From NCBI GenBank assembly GCA_020746875.1, contig JAGTJL010000011.1, forward strand, positions 186,001 to 250,000: a stretch of DNA of 64,000 bases. Reading direction: 5' to 3'. The stretch comes from Rhexocercosporidium sp. MPI-PUGE-AT-0058 (lineage: Eukaryota; Ascomycota; Leotiomycetes; Helotiales). The notes beneath the pieces were generated by a model. It worked only from the letters and a program-made list of their open reading frames with translations, did no database searches and was not told where the DNA came from. Positions 54,836-64,000 of this stretch are shown one piece after another. Made by a program: the position numbers and the translations under genes. Within the stretch, counting starts at the first letter, position 1. Each line of letters begins with the position of its first letter.

Positions 54836-55874
54836 CTTTAACCCCTGCACCACATCTTGCAATCTTCATTGCGTCTTCTGATATTCAACGGAGAGGGAAG
54901 TGTAGCAAAATGTCAAAGCGTAGAAGAAAAGGCAGACGACATTGAAGTGTCTCTCTTTGACATCCCAATCGCACACGACTCGAGCTTCAGAAATTGGGAA
55001 AGCTTTCGGTGTAGTCCCCAGCGAGCTTGTGATTTGTAAAAAGAACGATTTACTTTCTCTCTAATAAAACTTTCGGGAATTTTTGAGGGGCTTTCGGTAC
55101 AGTCCTCCGCAGCCTTGTGAAGGGCGAGAATATTGAAAGAACCCACCGACCCTTGCTTTTCTCTTCTCGCAACGATGTCTTCCACTTCAAGCGACAAAAT
55201 GATCTCTACGTCCACATACCAACACCGAGGACAGCTCAGATATCTTGTTCCTGGACTATATTTCACACCAAAGCGGAATTGCAAGGGGCTTGAGCATTGA
55301 TGAAGGGACTCCACAACCCCTGAGTCTGGAGTCTGGTCGGCTCAAAGAAACTGCCAGGACGCGAAAGCTTCTCCGCTTGGTGTCTTGAATGAGGCAAGTG
55401 AGGGAGGTCAGCTCCGTCCACTTTCAAAATCCGTCCATGTGGAGAGTTGGTGGTGGACGGAAAGATTTATAATTCGTCAACATGGGAAGAGAGATAAATA
55501 TCGGGGTGAGAGGCAGCTGTCTAGCGGCGGCGATGAGGCCAATCATATTGATGTTTCGCCGCAATGACTCGCCACTGGCACTTGCCAGTTCCCGAACAGA
55601 TTCCCGAGCAGACTCCCGACTATCAAAGATTCTGTTTGCTCGTTGTTCATTGCACCGAGAAGCAGCGGTCTTTACCCCGAATGAATGGGCTGGAGAGTAT
55701 GGGGTAGATTCTGAGAGATGTTTGGGGTCTGTAGCTTCAAGCATAAAGATGTTGGTCTTCCCCAGCTTTTTTTTGTTTGGACATCTCCGCATCAACATTT
55801 CGCGGATCTATCGCGGGGTACTCCTGAAGTTTCCCATTGCAGTCTCTCCAGAACATCCCGGAACATAAATCGTT
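54836..55874. promoter_or_regulatory. Promoter of the sugar transporter with repeats
   Basis: Contains two imperfect 31-bp direct copies (55002-55032 and 55090-55120, 24 of 31 identical) starting GCTTTCGGT, and three near-copies of a 12-bp unit at 55586-55621 (CAGTTCCCGAAC, AGATTCCCGAGC, AGACTCCCGACT). GCGGGG near 55812, some 60 bp before the start, fits the carbon repressor CreA site SYGGRG by sequence only. Confidence 0.5.
55002..55120. repeat. Pair of imperfect 31-bp direct repeats
   Basis: GCTTTCGGTGTAGTCC begins the first and GCTTTCGGTACAGTCC the second. Both end in CTTGTGA. They are 88 bp apart start to start, upstream of the sugar transporter. Confidence 0.7.
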
Positions 55875-57446
55875 ATGGGAAAAGCTGCGACTATCGGCTC
55901 TGCCGTCTTTCTGGCCATTGGAGGTATATTCCGCGATTCTGTTCTTGACAATAGACTTCAGCTCACGTCGCAATAGGTTTCCTCTTCGGCTACGACTCTG
56001 GCATCATCACTTCAACAATTGCCCAACCTCGCTTCGTCGACTACTTCAACGACCCAAGCGACGATGTCCAAGGGGGTATCGTGTCCTCCTTCCAAGGCGG
56101 TGCCATTCTAGGTACGATCATCAACTTCTTCATCGCCGATAAACTGGGTCGGAAGAAATCCATTGCTCTCGGAGCTTTGATTGCTGCTTTTGGATGCGCC
56201 CTTCAAGCTGGTGCAGTCAACATGGTCATGCTTATCATTGGACGATTTATCGCTGGTGTCGCCGTGGGAATTCTTTCCTCGACCGTCCCGATGTATGCGG
56301 GTGAGATCGCGGAGGCAAAACATCGTGGCGTGCTTTCCGGGCTACTGCAGTGGATGTTGAGCTGGGGGTTCTTTGTTGCTCAGTGGCTTGGATATGGATG
56401 CTCTTTCTCTGATACAGACCTTCAATGTAAGCCAACCCTCTCTCTTGAATACCATCCTATGCTAATCAACATCAGGGAGATTTCCACTTGCCTTCCAGTG
56501 TGTGCCGGCACTTATCCTCCTCGGTGGAATATGGTTTCTCCAAGAATCACCTAGATGGTTGATGGAGCAAGACCGACATGAAGAAGCACTCGCCACTCTT
56601 CACGCCCTTCACGATGATTCAACGGGAAGTAATAGCGAGTACGTGGAGCTCGAATTCCGTGAAATCCGGGATGTCATCCAAGCAGACCGAAGTGCCAATA
56701 CTATCACCTGGTCCTCCATCTTCAAGAAAGCATCGTGGCGCCGCCGTCTCTTTCTCGGCTGTGGAGTTCAAGCTTTTGGTCCCCTTTCTGGAATCAATGT
56801 CATCAATTACTACGGACCTCGAATCTACGAGACTCTCGGAATCAATACACAGCAGTCTTTGATGATCATTGGGATCAGTGGGGCTTTATCGATTGTCTAC
56901 TGTACCATTGGACTCTGGCTTCTGGATCGTGTTGGTCGAGTCAAACCACTCATTATCAGCGCTGCTGGATGTGCATTAGCTCTCGTCGTTAACGCCGCCT
57001 TGTCTCAACACCTCGAAAGCGCCTCTTCAAACCAGCTCCGGGCCATGGTAGCCATGAACTTCGTATTCAGCTTCTTCTACACTCCCACCGGAATCATCTC
57101 CTGGGTATACCCCGCCGAGATCTTCCCCGTCGACATTCGCGCAAAAGGGAACTCTTTGTCGACATTTACGAACTGGACGCTCAATTTAGTATTTGCTCAG
57201 ATATCACCAACGGCGCTGACGAATATCGGATTCAAGTACTTCTATGTGTTTTTTATCTTTGGTGTTATTGCGACGGTTTGCTATATTTTCTTTTACCCCG
57301 AGACGAAGGGGAAGACGCTTGAGCAGATGGATGAGCTGTTTGGTGACCAATTGGTGCCACATGCGTTGCAGGATCCGCTTGCAGCGGAAGCTGCTACTGG
57401 AAAGGGGGAAATGGTGGAGCATGTCGAAGATGGGACGAAAGTGTAA
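55875..57446 (+). CDS. MFS sugar transporter
   Basis: Exons 55875-55923, 55977-56426 and 56476-57446 give 489 residues with twelve expected membrane helices. Sugar porter signatures: GGFLFGYDSGIITSTI in helix 1 (across intron 1), DKLGRKKSIALGA between helices 2 and 3, GRFIAGVAVGILSSTVPMY in helix 4, QESPRWLMEQDRHEEAL after helix 6, INVINYYGPRIYETLG in helix 7, and YPETKGKTLEQMDELF after helix 12. It imports sugars or related polyols across the plasma membrane; the exact substrate cannot be read. The first exon has only 49 nt and ends inside the first helix. A CreA-like site lies upstream. Confidence 0.92.
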
Positions 57447-57593
57447 CTGAATATGGGGATTGGAAGAATAGCTTTATGAGTGTAGTGGTAAATAATTATT
57501 ATGATTTGAGGCTGCTAATTCGTATGAAAACTCCTCTATGCCCTGAGCAAGATTACAGCGTCTTTCTGGGAAACATTTCTATGCTGAACTGAC

Positions 57594-58788
57594 TCAAAGG
57601 TACGCGACAAAAGAACCTGCAACAGCTAAACCTAACAGGTTGAAAGGATGCGATGTAGCCGCCGCGTTTTTCGAAGACGAAGTTGATGTTCCTCCGGCTG
57701 CATTTGCTGGCGAAATTGCAGTCGAAATTGCTGTTGGTGTGGCATTTGGTGTCGATGCTGTTGTCGAAATTGCCGTTGGTGTGACACTTGGTGTTGATGC
57801 TGCTGTCGAATTTGCTGTTGGTGTGACACTTGGTGTCAATGCTGCTGTCGAAGCTGGCGAATTAGCCGTCGACGTCAACGAGACAGATGCAGAGCTGACT
57901 GTCACGTCCACACTGCTAGAAGGCGTTGGAATCGCCGAAACCGTCAAACTAGTAGCTGACAAGCTGGTAGATGAAGGTACCAAAATACTTGCGCTAGAAA
58001 TCACAGTCGTTGCCTCCGCCACCGAATCAAGTTGGCTCCTCACCCATTTAGCGGCATCGTCTGAGTAGAGGTCGAAATAGTTCAGATGGCTAGGCCCGTC
58101 TTTACCACCGGCACAGATGGGATCAGTTGAGACGCAGTAGTCGTGAAGGACCGATGTCCATTGGGTCATGGCTGCGAGCTGGGCTGCTGGGCGCGGGAAA
58201 AGACCGTTGTTGCCCGCGCCGGTATATACGTTATACGGCTGCGAAGCAGTATGTCGGGTTGACGCCCAGATCAGAGCTGCGGAGACTGATTTGTAGAATT
58301 AGCATAGTACTTAAGTCAATACTAAGCCTGGCAAACTCACTCTTCTTCGCTGCCGGAGAAGTGACATCCAGCCCAGCATTAGGGCCTTGGACACATTCTT
58401 GAAAGAAAACACCACCACCTCCCCCGAGGATATCGCCGACGATATGAGCACCCTGCGAGTACCCACTGATGACAAGATTAGTGTTTGGGCATCGCTTGTT
58501 GTACGCCGTTATCTGAGAAATGCCGTTCGCTGCGCCTTCGAATACCGAGTCGCAGTACGGCGAGTCGACCGGGTTGTAGAAGAGGATGTCCTCGTAGTCA
58601 CAGCTTGAGAGGCCGGAACAGATCGCGTTGACGAGTTTGCCTTGTCGTCCTGGGTACGGCTCGTTGTTGCCTTTGGCGAGGAAGATGTGTGTTGAAGTGC
58701 AGTCCGAGTCTGCACGTGAGGAGAGCGTGTTGATTTGAGATGCCAGTGCGATGGGAACCAATGCGAGAGTGGAAGTCAGGAAATACAT
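57594..58788 (-). CDS. Cutinase-family esterase with repetitive GPI-type tail
   Basis: Exons 58788-58341 and 58285-57594 (minus strand) give 379 residues. Signal peptide: MYFLTSTLALVPIALASQ. The catalytic domain (about residues 28-225) has VISGYSQGAHIVG with the nucleophile at Ser111, DPIC and SHLNYF carrying the expected Asp and His, and paired cysteines, as in the carbohydrate esterase 5 / cutinase fold. It should cleave cutin-like or acetyl esters outside the cell. A Ser/Thr/Ala/Pro-rich tail of about 130 residues follows with three 14-residue repeats (like TPSVTPTANSTAAS), then a hydrophobic end (FNLLGLAVAGSFVAYL) that looks like a GPI signal, so the enzyme may stay on the cell surface. 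The 55-nt intron has a GCTAAT branch site. Confidence 0.9.
57721..57846. repeat. Three 42-bp tandem repeats inside the cutinase tail
   Basis: Units start at 57721, 57763 and 57805 (plus strand GTCGAAATTG-like starts) and differ by a few bases. A partial fourth begins at 57847. Each encodes 14 residues, so copy number changes keep the frame. Confidence 0.9.
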
Positions 58789-59965
58789 GATGAAACTTTG
58801 GAACGAGCGATATTCCCCCCCTTCCCGTGCAAGATTATGGAGGTCGGTTTATTAAAAAAATTATTATATATGTATACCACCGCCACGAAAATGACAAATA
58901 TACAGGCTAAAACAAACACTACAAGTCAAGAGTTTGTTCAACGAAGCAAGGTTGAAATCCGTAGCGAGGTGTCCACAAGATGTACAGTGCTTCCCAAACC
59001 TTGGTGCAAACGTGACCTCCTTTCTTTCTCGTATTCTTCTGGATTATTTCGAGCCAGACCCGCCCCCGATCGCCCGTTGTGGAATGTGGATAGCATTATC
59101 TTGGATTTTTGCATGGCGTTCGCCCACTTTTACCCACCTTATCTTTTGCGCAAGGATATTCCACCGAAGTGGCCACGGTCTCAGATTGCGTGAGGCGCGG
59201 GGCGCAGGGGCTTCCATCATGAACCGACCGAGCTTTGAAAAGCTTAGGCCGAGATGTTTGGACAAGAGAAAAACGTCATCGTATATGTGGTATCTGTGTT
59301 TGGTTCTGTCTGAAAGATTTCTGACTTGAGATTGTTTTGGGGGGATCACTTTTCAGTATTAGAATTTGGAATTTCATCGTGGTCTATCCCCAAAAGCCCC
59401 TTTTATTAGGCGAGAGATGCCCTCAGCATGTACGAAAGGGGGTTTTCAGTGGTTCTCGCCCACCTCAGGTATTTTGCCTTGACATTTAAGGAAATTTGTG
59501 GAGAATATTCTAGAATTTCACACTTTTGATTGGAAGAACAGCCTTGCTGCCTTACAAGGGTGGGCGAGAACCACTGAAAACCCCCTTTCGTACAGTACCA
59601 TAGAACGGAGGTAGGGACTTTCACTTTTCTGTATTGAGGGTTATGGCTGAAACAAGCGAGTATTAGGAGGACCAAAACAAAACCAACCAGGCTAAAACAA
59701 AGCAAAGTCTCTGCGGCTCAACTTTACTTTCAAAGATCATTTATCCATCACGTATATGAAGACACCACTCAGTCAAAGGAATTATCTCAGAAATGAACAC
59801 TGCTTATTCAACACTCGGAAAAGGAAAATGAACCTCTCGAGACTTGAGATTGGAGGAGTAAAGTTGTCAACTCATTCACATGTCGGTCAGAAAGACAGCT
59901 CTCGTCAAATGAATGTGAGCTGCTCAATCTCAATAATGCCTATCCAATCTTAAAGGAAAAACTGT
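58789..59965. other. Intergenic with MITE-like element
   Basis: No gene is recognised. It holds the cutinase promoter, the inverted-repeat element at 59430-59593 and the 3' region of the beta-lactamase-family gene. Confidence 0.5.
59430..59593. mobile_element. Palindromic MITE-like element
   Basis: Two perfect 35-bp inverted arms (59430-59464 and 59559-59593) enclose 94 bp. Each arm begins GTACGAAAGGGGGTTTTCAG on its own strand. The outermost bases allow reading as TA duplications flanking termini CGAAAGGGG, as for Tc1/mariner-type insertions. It has no coding capacity, so an autonomous partner would be needed. Perfect arms suggest recent insertion or gene conversion. Alternative: a bidirectional terminator hairpin. 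Confidence 0.75.
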
Positions 59966-61438
59966 TCAAGCCAACTCCAAAATCTCAGCCTCATTGTCCT
60001 GCCAAACCTCAACAATCCTCTTCCCATCTTTCCACCCCAACCTGACCATAATCTCCAATCCATCAGCCACCAAATCCACCGACTTACCCTCCTCGTACAC
60101 AAAAGCCGGTATAGCAGCAGTTACTAAAGCAACGGCAGGAAAAGAACCGCATTTCAACGAAAACCCATTCCCATTCTCATCCGCAGCGAGAATCCATTTT
60201 CCCTTTCCCCATTTCCCATACCACTCACTGGCTCGTTCATCAATAGATGCTTCACGATCCATGAAAGGTAGGGCCGGCTGAGTGTACAACACAGGCCAAC
60301 CTTTCAGGTACGAAATAGCGTGTACGATCCTCCTCCTCAGTGGTCCCCCAAGAGCCGAGCACGTCATCACAGCAACACCGCAATATTTCGGAACTTCAAT
60401 CCCATCTTTCGCGCCCAAGGGTTCGAAATCCGCAAATCCAGCAACATAACACGCATATCCTGGCTCATTGTTCCCAATATGCGCAAGGATTCCGGTTCCC
60501 TTCTTTGTCATCCATCCGAGCGCCATACCGTTATTTTCTACTTCAGCCAACATCTTCTTCGTCCATTCCGCCTCCAGGATATCGCCTAATTGTAAGGAGC
60601 GCTGAATGGCGTGGATAGCTTTCAGGAGATCCGAGGGCGTGGTCCAGAGGCCTGCTGCTGCGGACTCGGCCATGAGATAGAAGTCCGGTTCTGCTCTCAC
60701 CTTGCCTGATAGATGGGCGGGCGCGTAGTTCTTCTCAGTTGAGGGGATAAAGGCGTATGTACTCCTGGTCATTTCAAGCGGGCCTAGGACGAGCTCTTGC
60801 ATGATATCATGGAAAGGTTTCTGAAGCATCGTCTCGAGAATCAATTGGACGACTTGAAAACCACCGCCCGAGTAGAAGAATTTCTGGCCTGGGAAGAGGG
60901 CAAGTGTGATGGGCTCGTTGTTGGCTGGTGGGTCGCCTCGAAGCATTTGCTCAAGTGATGGGACGGGTTCTTTATTGTATCCGCGGAAGCCATGGCATGA
61001 GAGACCTGCGGTGTGGGAGAGGAGGAGACGGAGAGTAATCTGTGAGACGAGGGGAAGAGTTTTTGGGGTTGAGATCCAGGATAGGCTTTCTGCGCTCAGG
61101 TACTGCGAGATTGGAGTGTCGAGATCTAGAGTCCCTTCTTGACACAGCTTTATGACTGCTAAAGCGGTGATCGGTTTGGAGATGCTGCATGCTTGGAAGA
61201 GCGTGTCTTTGTTGAACTTCTTCTGCGATTCCGTTGACTCAGAATTTCCATCTGGCTGCGTGGTTCCGATGACCTTGGTTGTTATCTCGCCGCTATCAAG
61301 GACTCCAATAGACACAACAGGCGCGCCGAGATCAGTAGCGATTTGTTCGATTGAGTTTGCATCTTCGGATTGAGACCTGATCAAAGCCTCCAGCCGGTCA
61401 AAGAACTCTGATTCATCACCAGCCATGTTGGAGGTCAT
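59966..61438 (-). CDS. Beta-lactamase-family serine hydrolase
   Basis: One intronless frame of 490 residues. The class C / esterase signature SISK (Ser85 and Lys88) is in TLFQACSISKPITALAV. The second motif is FFYSGGGFQVVQLILE (Tyr189). LRLLLSHTAGLSCHGFRGY is the conserved loop between them. A region near 300-330 reads GLGWMTKKGTGILAHIGNNE, which may carry the third (HxG-type) motif. Fungal members are usually intracellular esterases, amidases or transesterases rather than drug-inactivating enzymes; some sit in secondary-metabolite clusters. No signal peptide is present, so cytosolic action is likely. A second Met five codons in could be the start. Confidence 0.88.
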   Translation of the reverse strand: MTSNMAGDESEFFDRLEALIRSQSEDANSIEQIATDLGAPVVSIGVLDSGEITTKVIGTTQPDGNSESTESQKKFNKDTLFQACSISKPITALAVIKLCQEGTLDLDTPISQYLSAESLSWISTPKTLPLVSQITLRLLLSHTAGLSCHGFRGYNKEPVPSLEQMLRGDPPANNEPITLALFPGQKFFYSGGGFQVVQLILETMLQKPFHDIMQELVLGPLEMTRSTYAFIPSTEKNYAPAHLSGKVRAEPDFYLMAESAAAGLWTTPSDLLKAIHAIQRSLQLGDILEAEWTKKMLAEVENNGMALGWMTKKGTGILAHIGNNEPGYACYVAGFADFEPLGAKDGIEVPKYCGVAVMTCSALGGPLRRRIVHAISYLKGWPVLYTQPALPFMDREASIDERASEWYGKWGKGKWILAADENGNGFSLKCGSFPAVALVTAAIPAFVYEEGKSVDLVADGLEIMVRLGWKDGKRIVEVWQDNEAEILELA

Positions 61439-62165
61439 CGCAGGTATGGTGATTACAGTATCTCTTTTTAACCGAGCCAGGACATGGTGTAAGAGAAAAT
61501 TCCAGTAGTAAGCTCCGTAAAACTGTTATAAATCTACCCATAACGCTGCTGCCTATTCATAAGTCGAGGTTGACACGAAGCGGACAAATATTAAGTCGAG
61601 TCTCCTCAAGCGTGGATGTTGCTTACGCTCGGCATGAATACGTCATGCATGAGGTCCCCTTGAGTTGTTACCCCTCAAACGATAAGTGTTATGCAAATAA
61701 TATCAGCGGTGACGAGTCCTATTCACGTGAGGCGTCAAAGTAGAAAAGCACCTTTCCTCTTCTAGTCATTACTCGAATGAAGCACTAATAAAACCCTCGT
61801 TTGACTCGCTTGCAGCCACGCTACGATGGCATCCAAACTTCACTTGCTCCCAGATATAGTCTCAGGTCGGTACGTAAAGTGCCGTCTCACTTCTGCACGA
61901 TCCTGATGCTTCGGGGTGAACTTCAAATTGCAACGAATCTGAAGTAGTTCTTGTACAATTATGGAGTCATTTCTCCGCCAACGTCGAAGCTAAGTCAACA
62001 ATGCCCCACTCAGTGAAGGGGGGAAACCCAAGCGAAATCCGGGCCACTGGCTTCCGACTCATTGTCTGCCGAACTTGTGACTGGCTGGACAATATCGTGG
62101 CCACAAAATATTTTCGCCGCGTCTCCTATCCCACCTTTAACTTGAGAATCATCTCTTCCTTCAGC
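61439..62165. promoter_or_regulatory. Divergent promoter region
   Basis: 727 bp between the starts of the beta-lactamase-family gene and the phosphoglycerate-mutase-family gene. An upstream in-frame extension of the latter to 62001 exists but has no family similarity. No strong motif was noted. Confidence 0.45.
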
Positions 62166-63061
62166 ATGAGCAAAATAATTTATCTAGTGCGCCATGCACA
62201 GGGTGGCCATAACATCGCAGCAAGTAACTTTCTCACTTAAAAGCAAAGCAAATTTCTGACTCCTGGTTCAGAATGACTTTTCCATCAGAGATGCAACTCT
62301 CACTCCACACGGAAAAGAGCAATGCAAAGCACTGAGCGCTGCATTTCCATTTCACAACGATGTCGATATTGTTATGGCGTCTCCGTTGCGCAGAACAATT
62401 CAGACCGCAATCGAAGGGTTTGCGCCTGCGCTGCTCAGACCAGGCGTGCAACTTCTACTCTTACCGCAAGCTCAGGAAATTAGCAACAAGCCATGCGACA
62501 CTGGCTTTGAAAAAGCGGAACTCGAGACTGAGATGAAGAAGATCCTCGGTGATGAGGCATCTGAGGGAGGCTTTGATCCGAAGAGAATTGATTACAGCGT
62601 ATTGGAGCCCGGATGGAGCACAAAGGTATCTTTGACCAACATTAGATTTCTCACGATCCGGGATAGAAAATGGTCCTGATTTACTCACAGAGTGGCAAAT
62701 TTGAAGCAAGTCTCCCAGCAGTCAATGCACGAGCAGCTGAGCTTAGAAAATGGCTGTGGCAACGGCCTGAGAAAACAATTGTTCTCGTAACTCACGGCGC
62801 ATTCCTGCACTACTTTACGGATGATTGGGAGCCGTTTGATCCAGATCATGGTAAGCTTCCACTCTACGCGATTTTAAATCTCGGCAGACTTTTCTGACTT
62901 GAGTAGGAACTGCATACAAGAATTGCGAGTTTCGCAGCTTCGTGTTTACTGAGGAGTCGAATGAGAAGGAGGCTCATCTCGTCCAAGTCGGCAGGAGTGG
63001 ACCCAGAAGGATGAGACCTCCTGGATCTCACAAAAAGGATATTTCTGGTGCGGAGAATTGA
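62166..63061 (+). CDS. Phosphoglycerate mutase-family (histidine phosphatase) protein
   Basis: Exons 62166-62219, 62272-62625, 62691-62850 and 62907-63061 give 240 residues. The start MSKIIYLVRHAQGGHNIA carries the catalytic RH motif. After intron 1 comes NDFSIRDATLTPHGKEQC, then DIVMASPLRRTIQTAIEGF and IVLVTHGAFLHYF with the second catalytic His. Intron 1 uses a GC donor: GCAAGT at 62220, the classical GC-AG donor sequence. The GT four bases later would throw the frame off. Introns 2 and 3 are GT-AG. Such small cytosolic histidine phosphatases in fungi act on sugar phosphates, nucleotides or unknown substrates. The product is a complete, typical length for the group. Confidence 0.88.
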
Positions 63062-63480
63062 GGTTTGCAATTTGTGTCAGAGAAAGCAACTTAAATCACC
63101 TAGACGATAGATCATACAGACGAGACTCAAACCTTCCAATCGTTTCATTTGATTTGGACCGAGTCACGTGCCCAACACTCCTGCCATCTACTAATTGTTT
63201 TCAGTGTAGTTTCGTGCTTATCGCCGACAGTTTCTGGTGCAGATGAGTGGCTGGCTGGTACCGATTCTCGCATTTGGTGTCATCATGTGGTGCATGCAGA
63301 TGGGCTACCAATAGGACGTCGACAACAATTCGTATCGGCTGAGCACCTTCTTTCCTGACCTCATCTGAGCAGCAACACAAGCGCATGTCTGACGGCACAA
63401 TCACGATCTTTTGGTAAGCTGAGACAAACATATCTCAGAGAACTCATACCACAATCCAGTAGCTTATTCATATCTGGACG
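63062..63480. other. Short intergenic spacer
   Basis: 419 bp between two plus-strand genes; nothing recognised. Confidence 0.4.
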
Positions 63481-64000
63481 ATGTCGGCGCCCCTGGAAGA
63501 AGAACAGGTGGTGGAGTTAGGCCAAACAGAAGAGGACTTGCCACCAGCCGCAGCATCGAAGCAGGTCTGGAAGCTGCCAAATCAAGGGTATAACTCAGTC
63601 ATTCAATTTAAAATTGAGGAGTGCTAAGGCTGACGAGATTCAAGTATTTAATATATGCTCCGTGGTGAAAGATAAGCATATCTGACGCTTCGTAGATTTA
63701 GCCCATCGAAACCGACCTGAAGGCATCGTGAGCTCCATGATGGCCCACCAAAAAGACCTTTTGACCCGAGGCGAAAATGTTTCTCTTATCTACTGCGATG
63801 GAAATATAACTCTGGATTCGTCGGTGCTCAAGAGCGGATCTCATGCGATATATGTTTCATCACAGGGAAGCCTCACTGTCTCGGGTCCAAGCAGCTCAGC
63901 GCCAATGAAGACAATACAAGCATCTCCAGATACTGATTTCAAGCATTATTCTTGTGGCGATTGTTCAAGCGAGTTTGGTTCCCGAAATGAGTTGAAGGAT
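63481..64000 (+). CDS. C2H2-type zinc-finger protein, 5' part, cut by the window edge
   Basis: A first exon starting at 63481 reads MSAPLEEEQVVELGQTEEDL and ends near 63587 at a GTATAA donor. A later open frame, from about 63696 to the window end, reads GIVSSMMAHQKDLLTRGEN, then ITLDSSVLKSGSHAIYVSSQ, and finishes HYSCGDCSSEFGSRNELKD, the first half of a C2H2 finger (C-x2-C with the aromatic and Leu spacing). The introns joining the two parts could not be solved; at least two small ones seem needed, and the frames do not connect with a single one. It is probably a nuclear regulator, but the finger is incomplete here. The pairing of first exon and later frame is provisional. Confidence 0.5.

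Noticed and set aside
55482..55868. A 128-codon plus-strand frame before the sugar transporter
   Set aside because: It runs through promoter repeats and has no domain.

Overview
The window is nuclear DNA of a filamentous ascomycete (Pezizomycotina). The signs are many introns of 45-95 nt with GTATGT/GTAAGT-type donors and CTAAC/CTGAC-like branch sites, genes about 0.3-1.5 kb apart on both strands, and fungus-restricted families (Zn2Cys6 factor, DUF1996, DUF7708, AAA ATPase with DUF7025, cutinase). A leotiomycete-type plant-associated fungus would fit, but that is an inference and I cannot name a species. No tRNA, rRNA, CRISPR array or intact transposase was found. Exon structures come from splice signals, frame continuity and family knowledge, not transcripts.

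Positions 1-20700 are mostly housekeeping: the 3' end of exosome subunit RRP40, a homeobox plus C2H2 regulator, a 4.5-kb stretch without a recognisable gene, the tiny four-exon ATP synthase subunit J gene divergent from a NIPSNAP gene, a large AAA+ ATPase, a DUF7708-type gene carrying an in-frame stop, and a divergent RAV2/Rogdi-POP7 pair. Positions 21500-28100 hold four consecutive minus-strand genes of unknown role: one four-zinc-knuckle protein, two coiled-coil proteins and one Q/H/D/N-rich low-complexity protein.

Positions 29500-39400 carry a fungal transcription-factor-like protein without a zinc cluster, a secreted carboxylesterase divergent from a Dal5-type transporter, and a single-pass membrane protein with an EGF-like module. 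Positions 39400-45100 are gene-poor, with a frame-broken gene relic at 39932-40747, a doubtful minus-strand coding remnant near 43.6-44.1 kb, and one unknown gene.

Positions 45900-64000 form an accessory, secretion/nutrition-flavoured block: a secreted DUF1996 protein, a Zn2Cys6 factor, a small Cys-containing secreted protein, a MmgE/PrpD-family enzyme, a sulfotransferase-like protein with a C-terminal membrane segment, a sugar transporter, a cutinase with Ser/Thr-rich tandem repeats, a 164-bp palindromic MITE-like element, a class C beta-lactamase-family hydrolase, a phosphoglycerate-mutase-family protein with a GC-AG intron, and the start of a C2H2 gene cut by the window edge.
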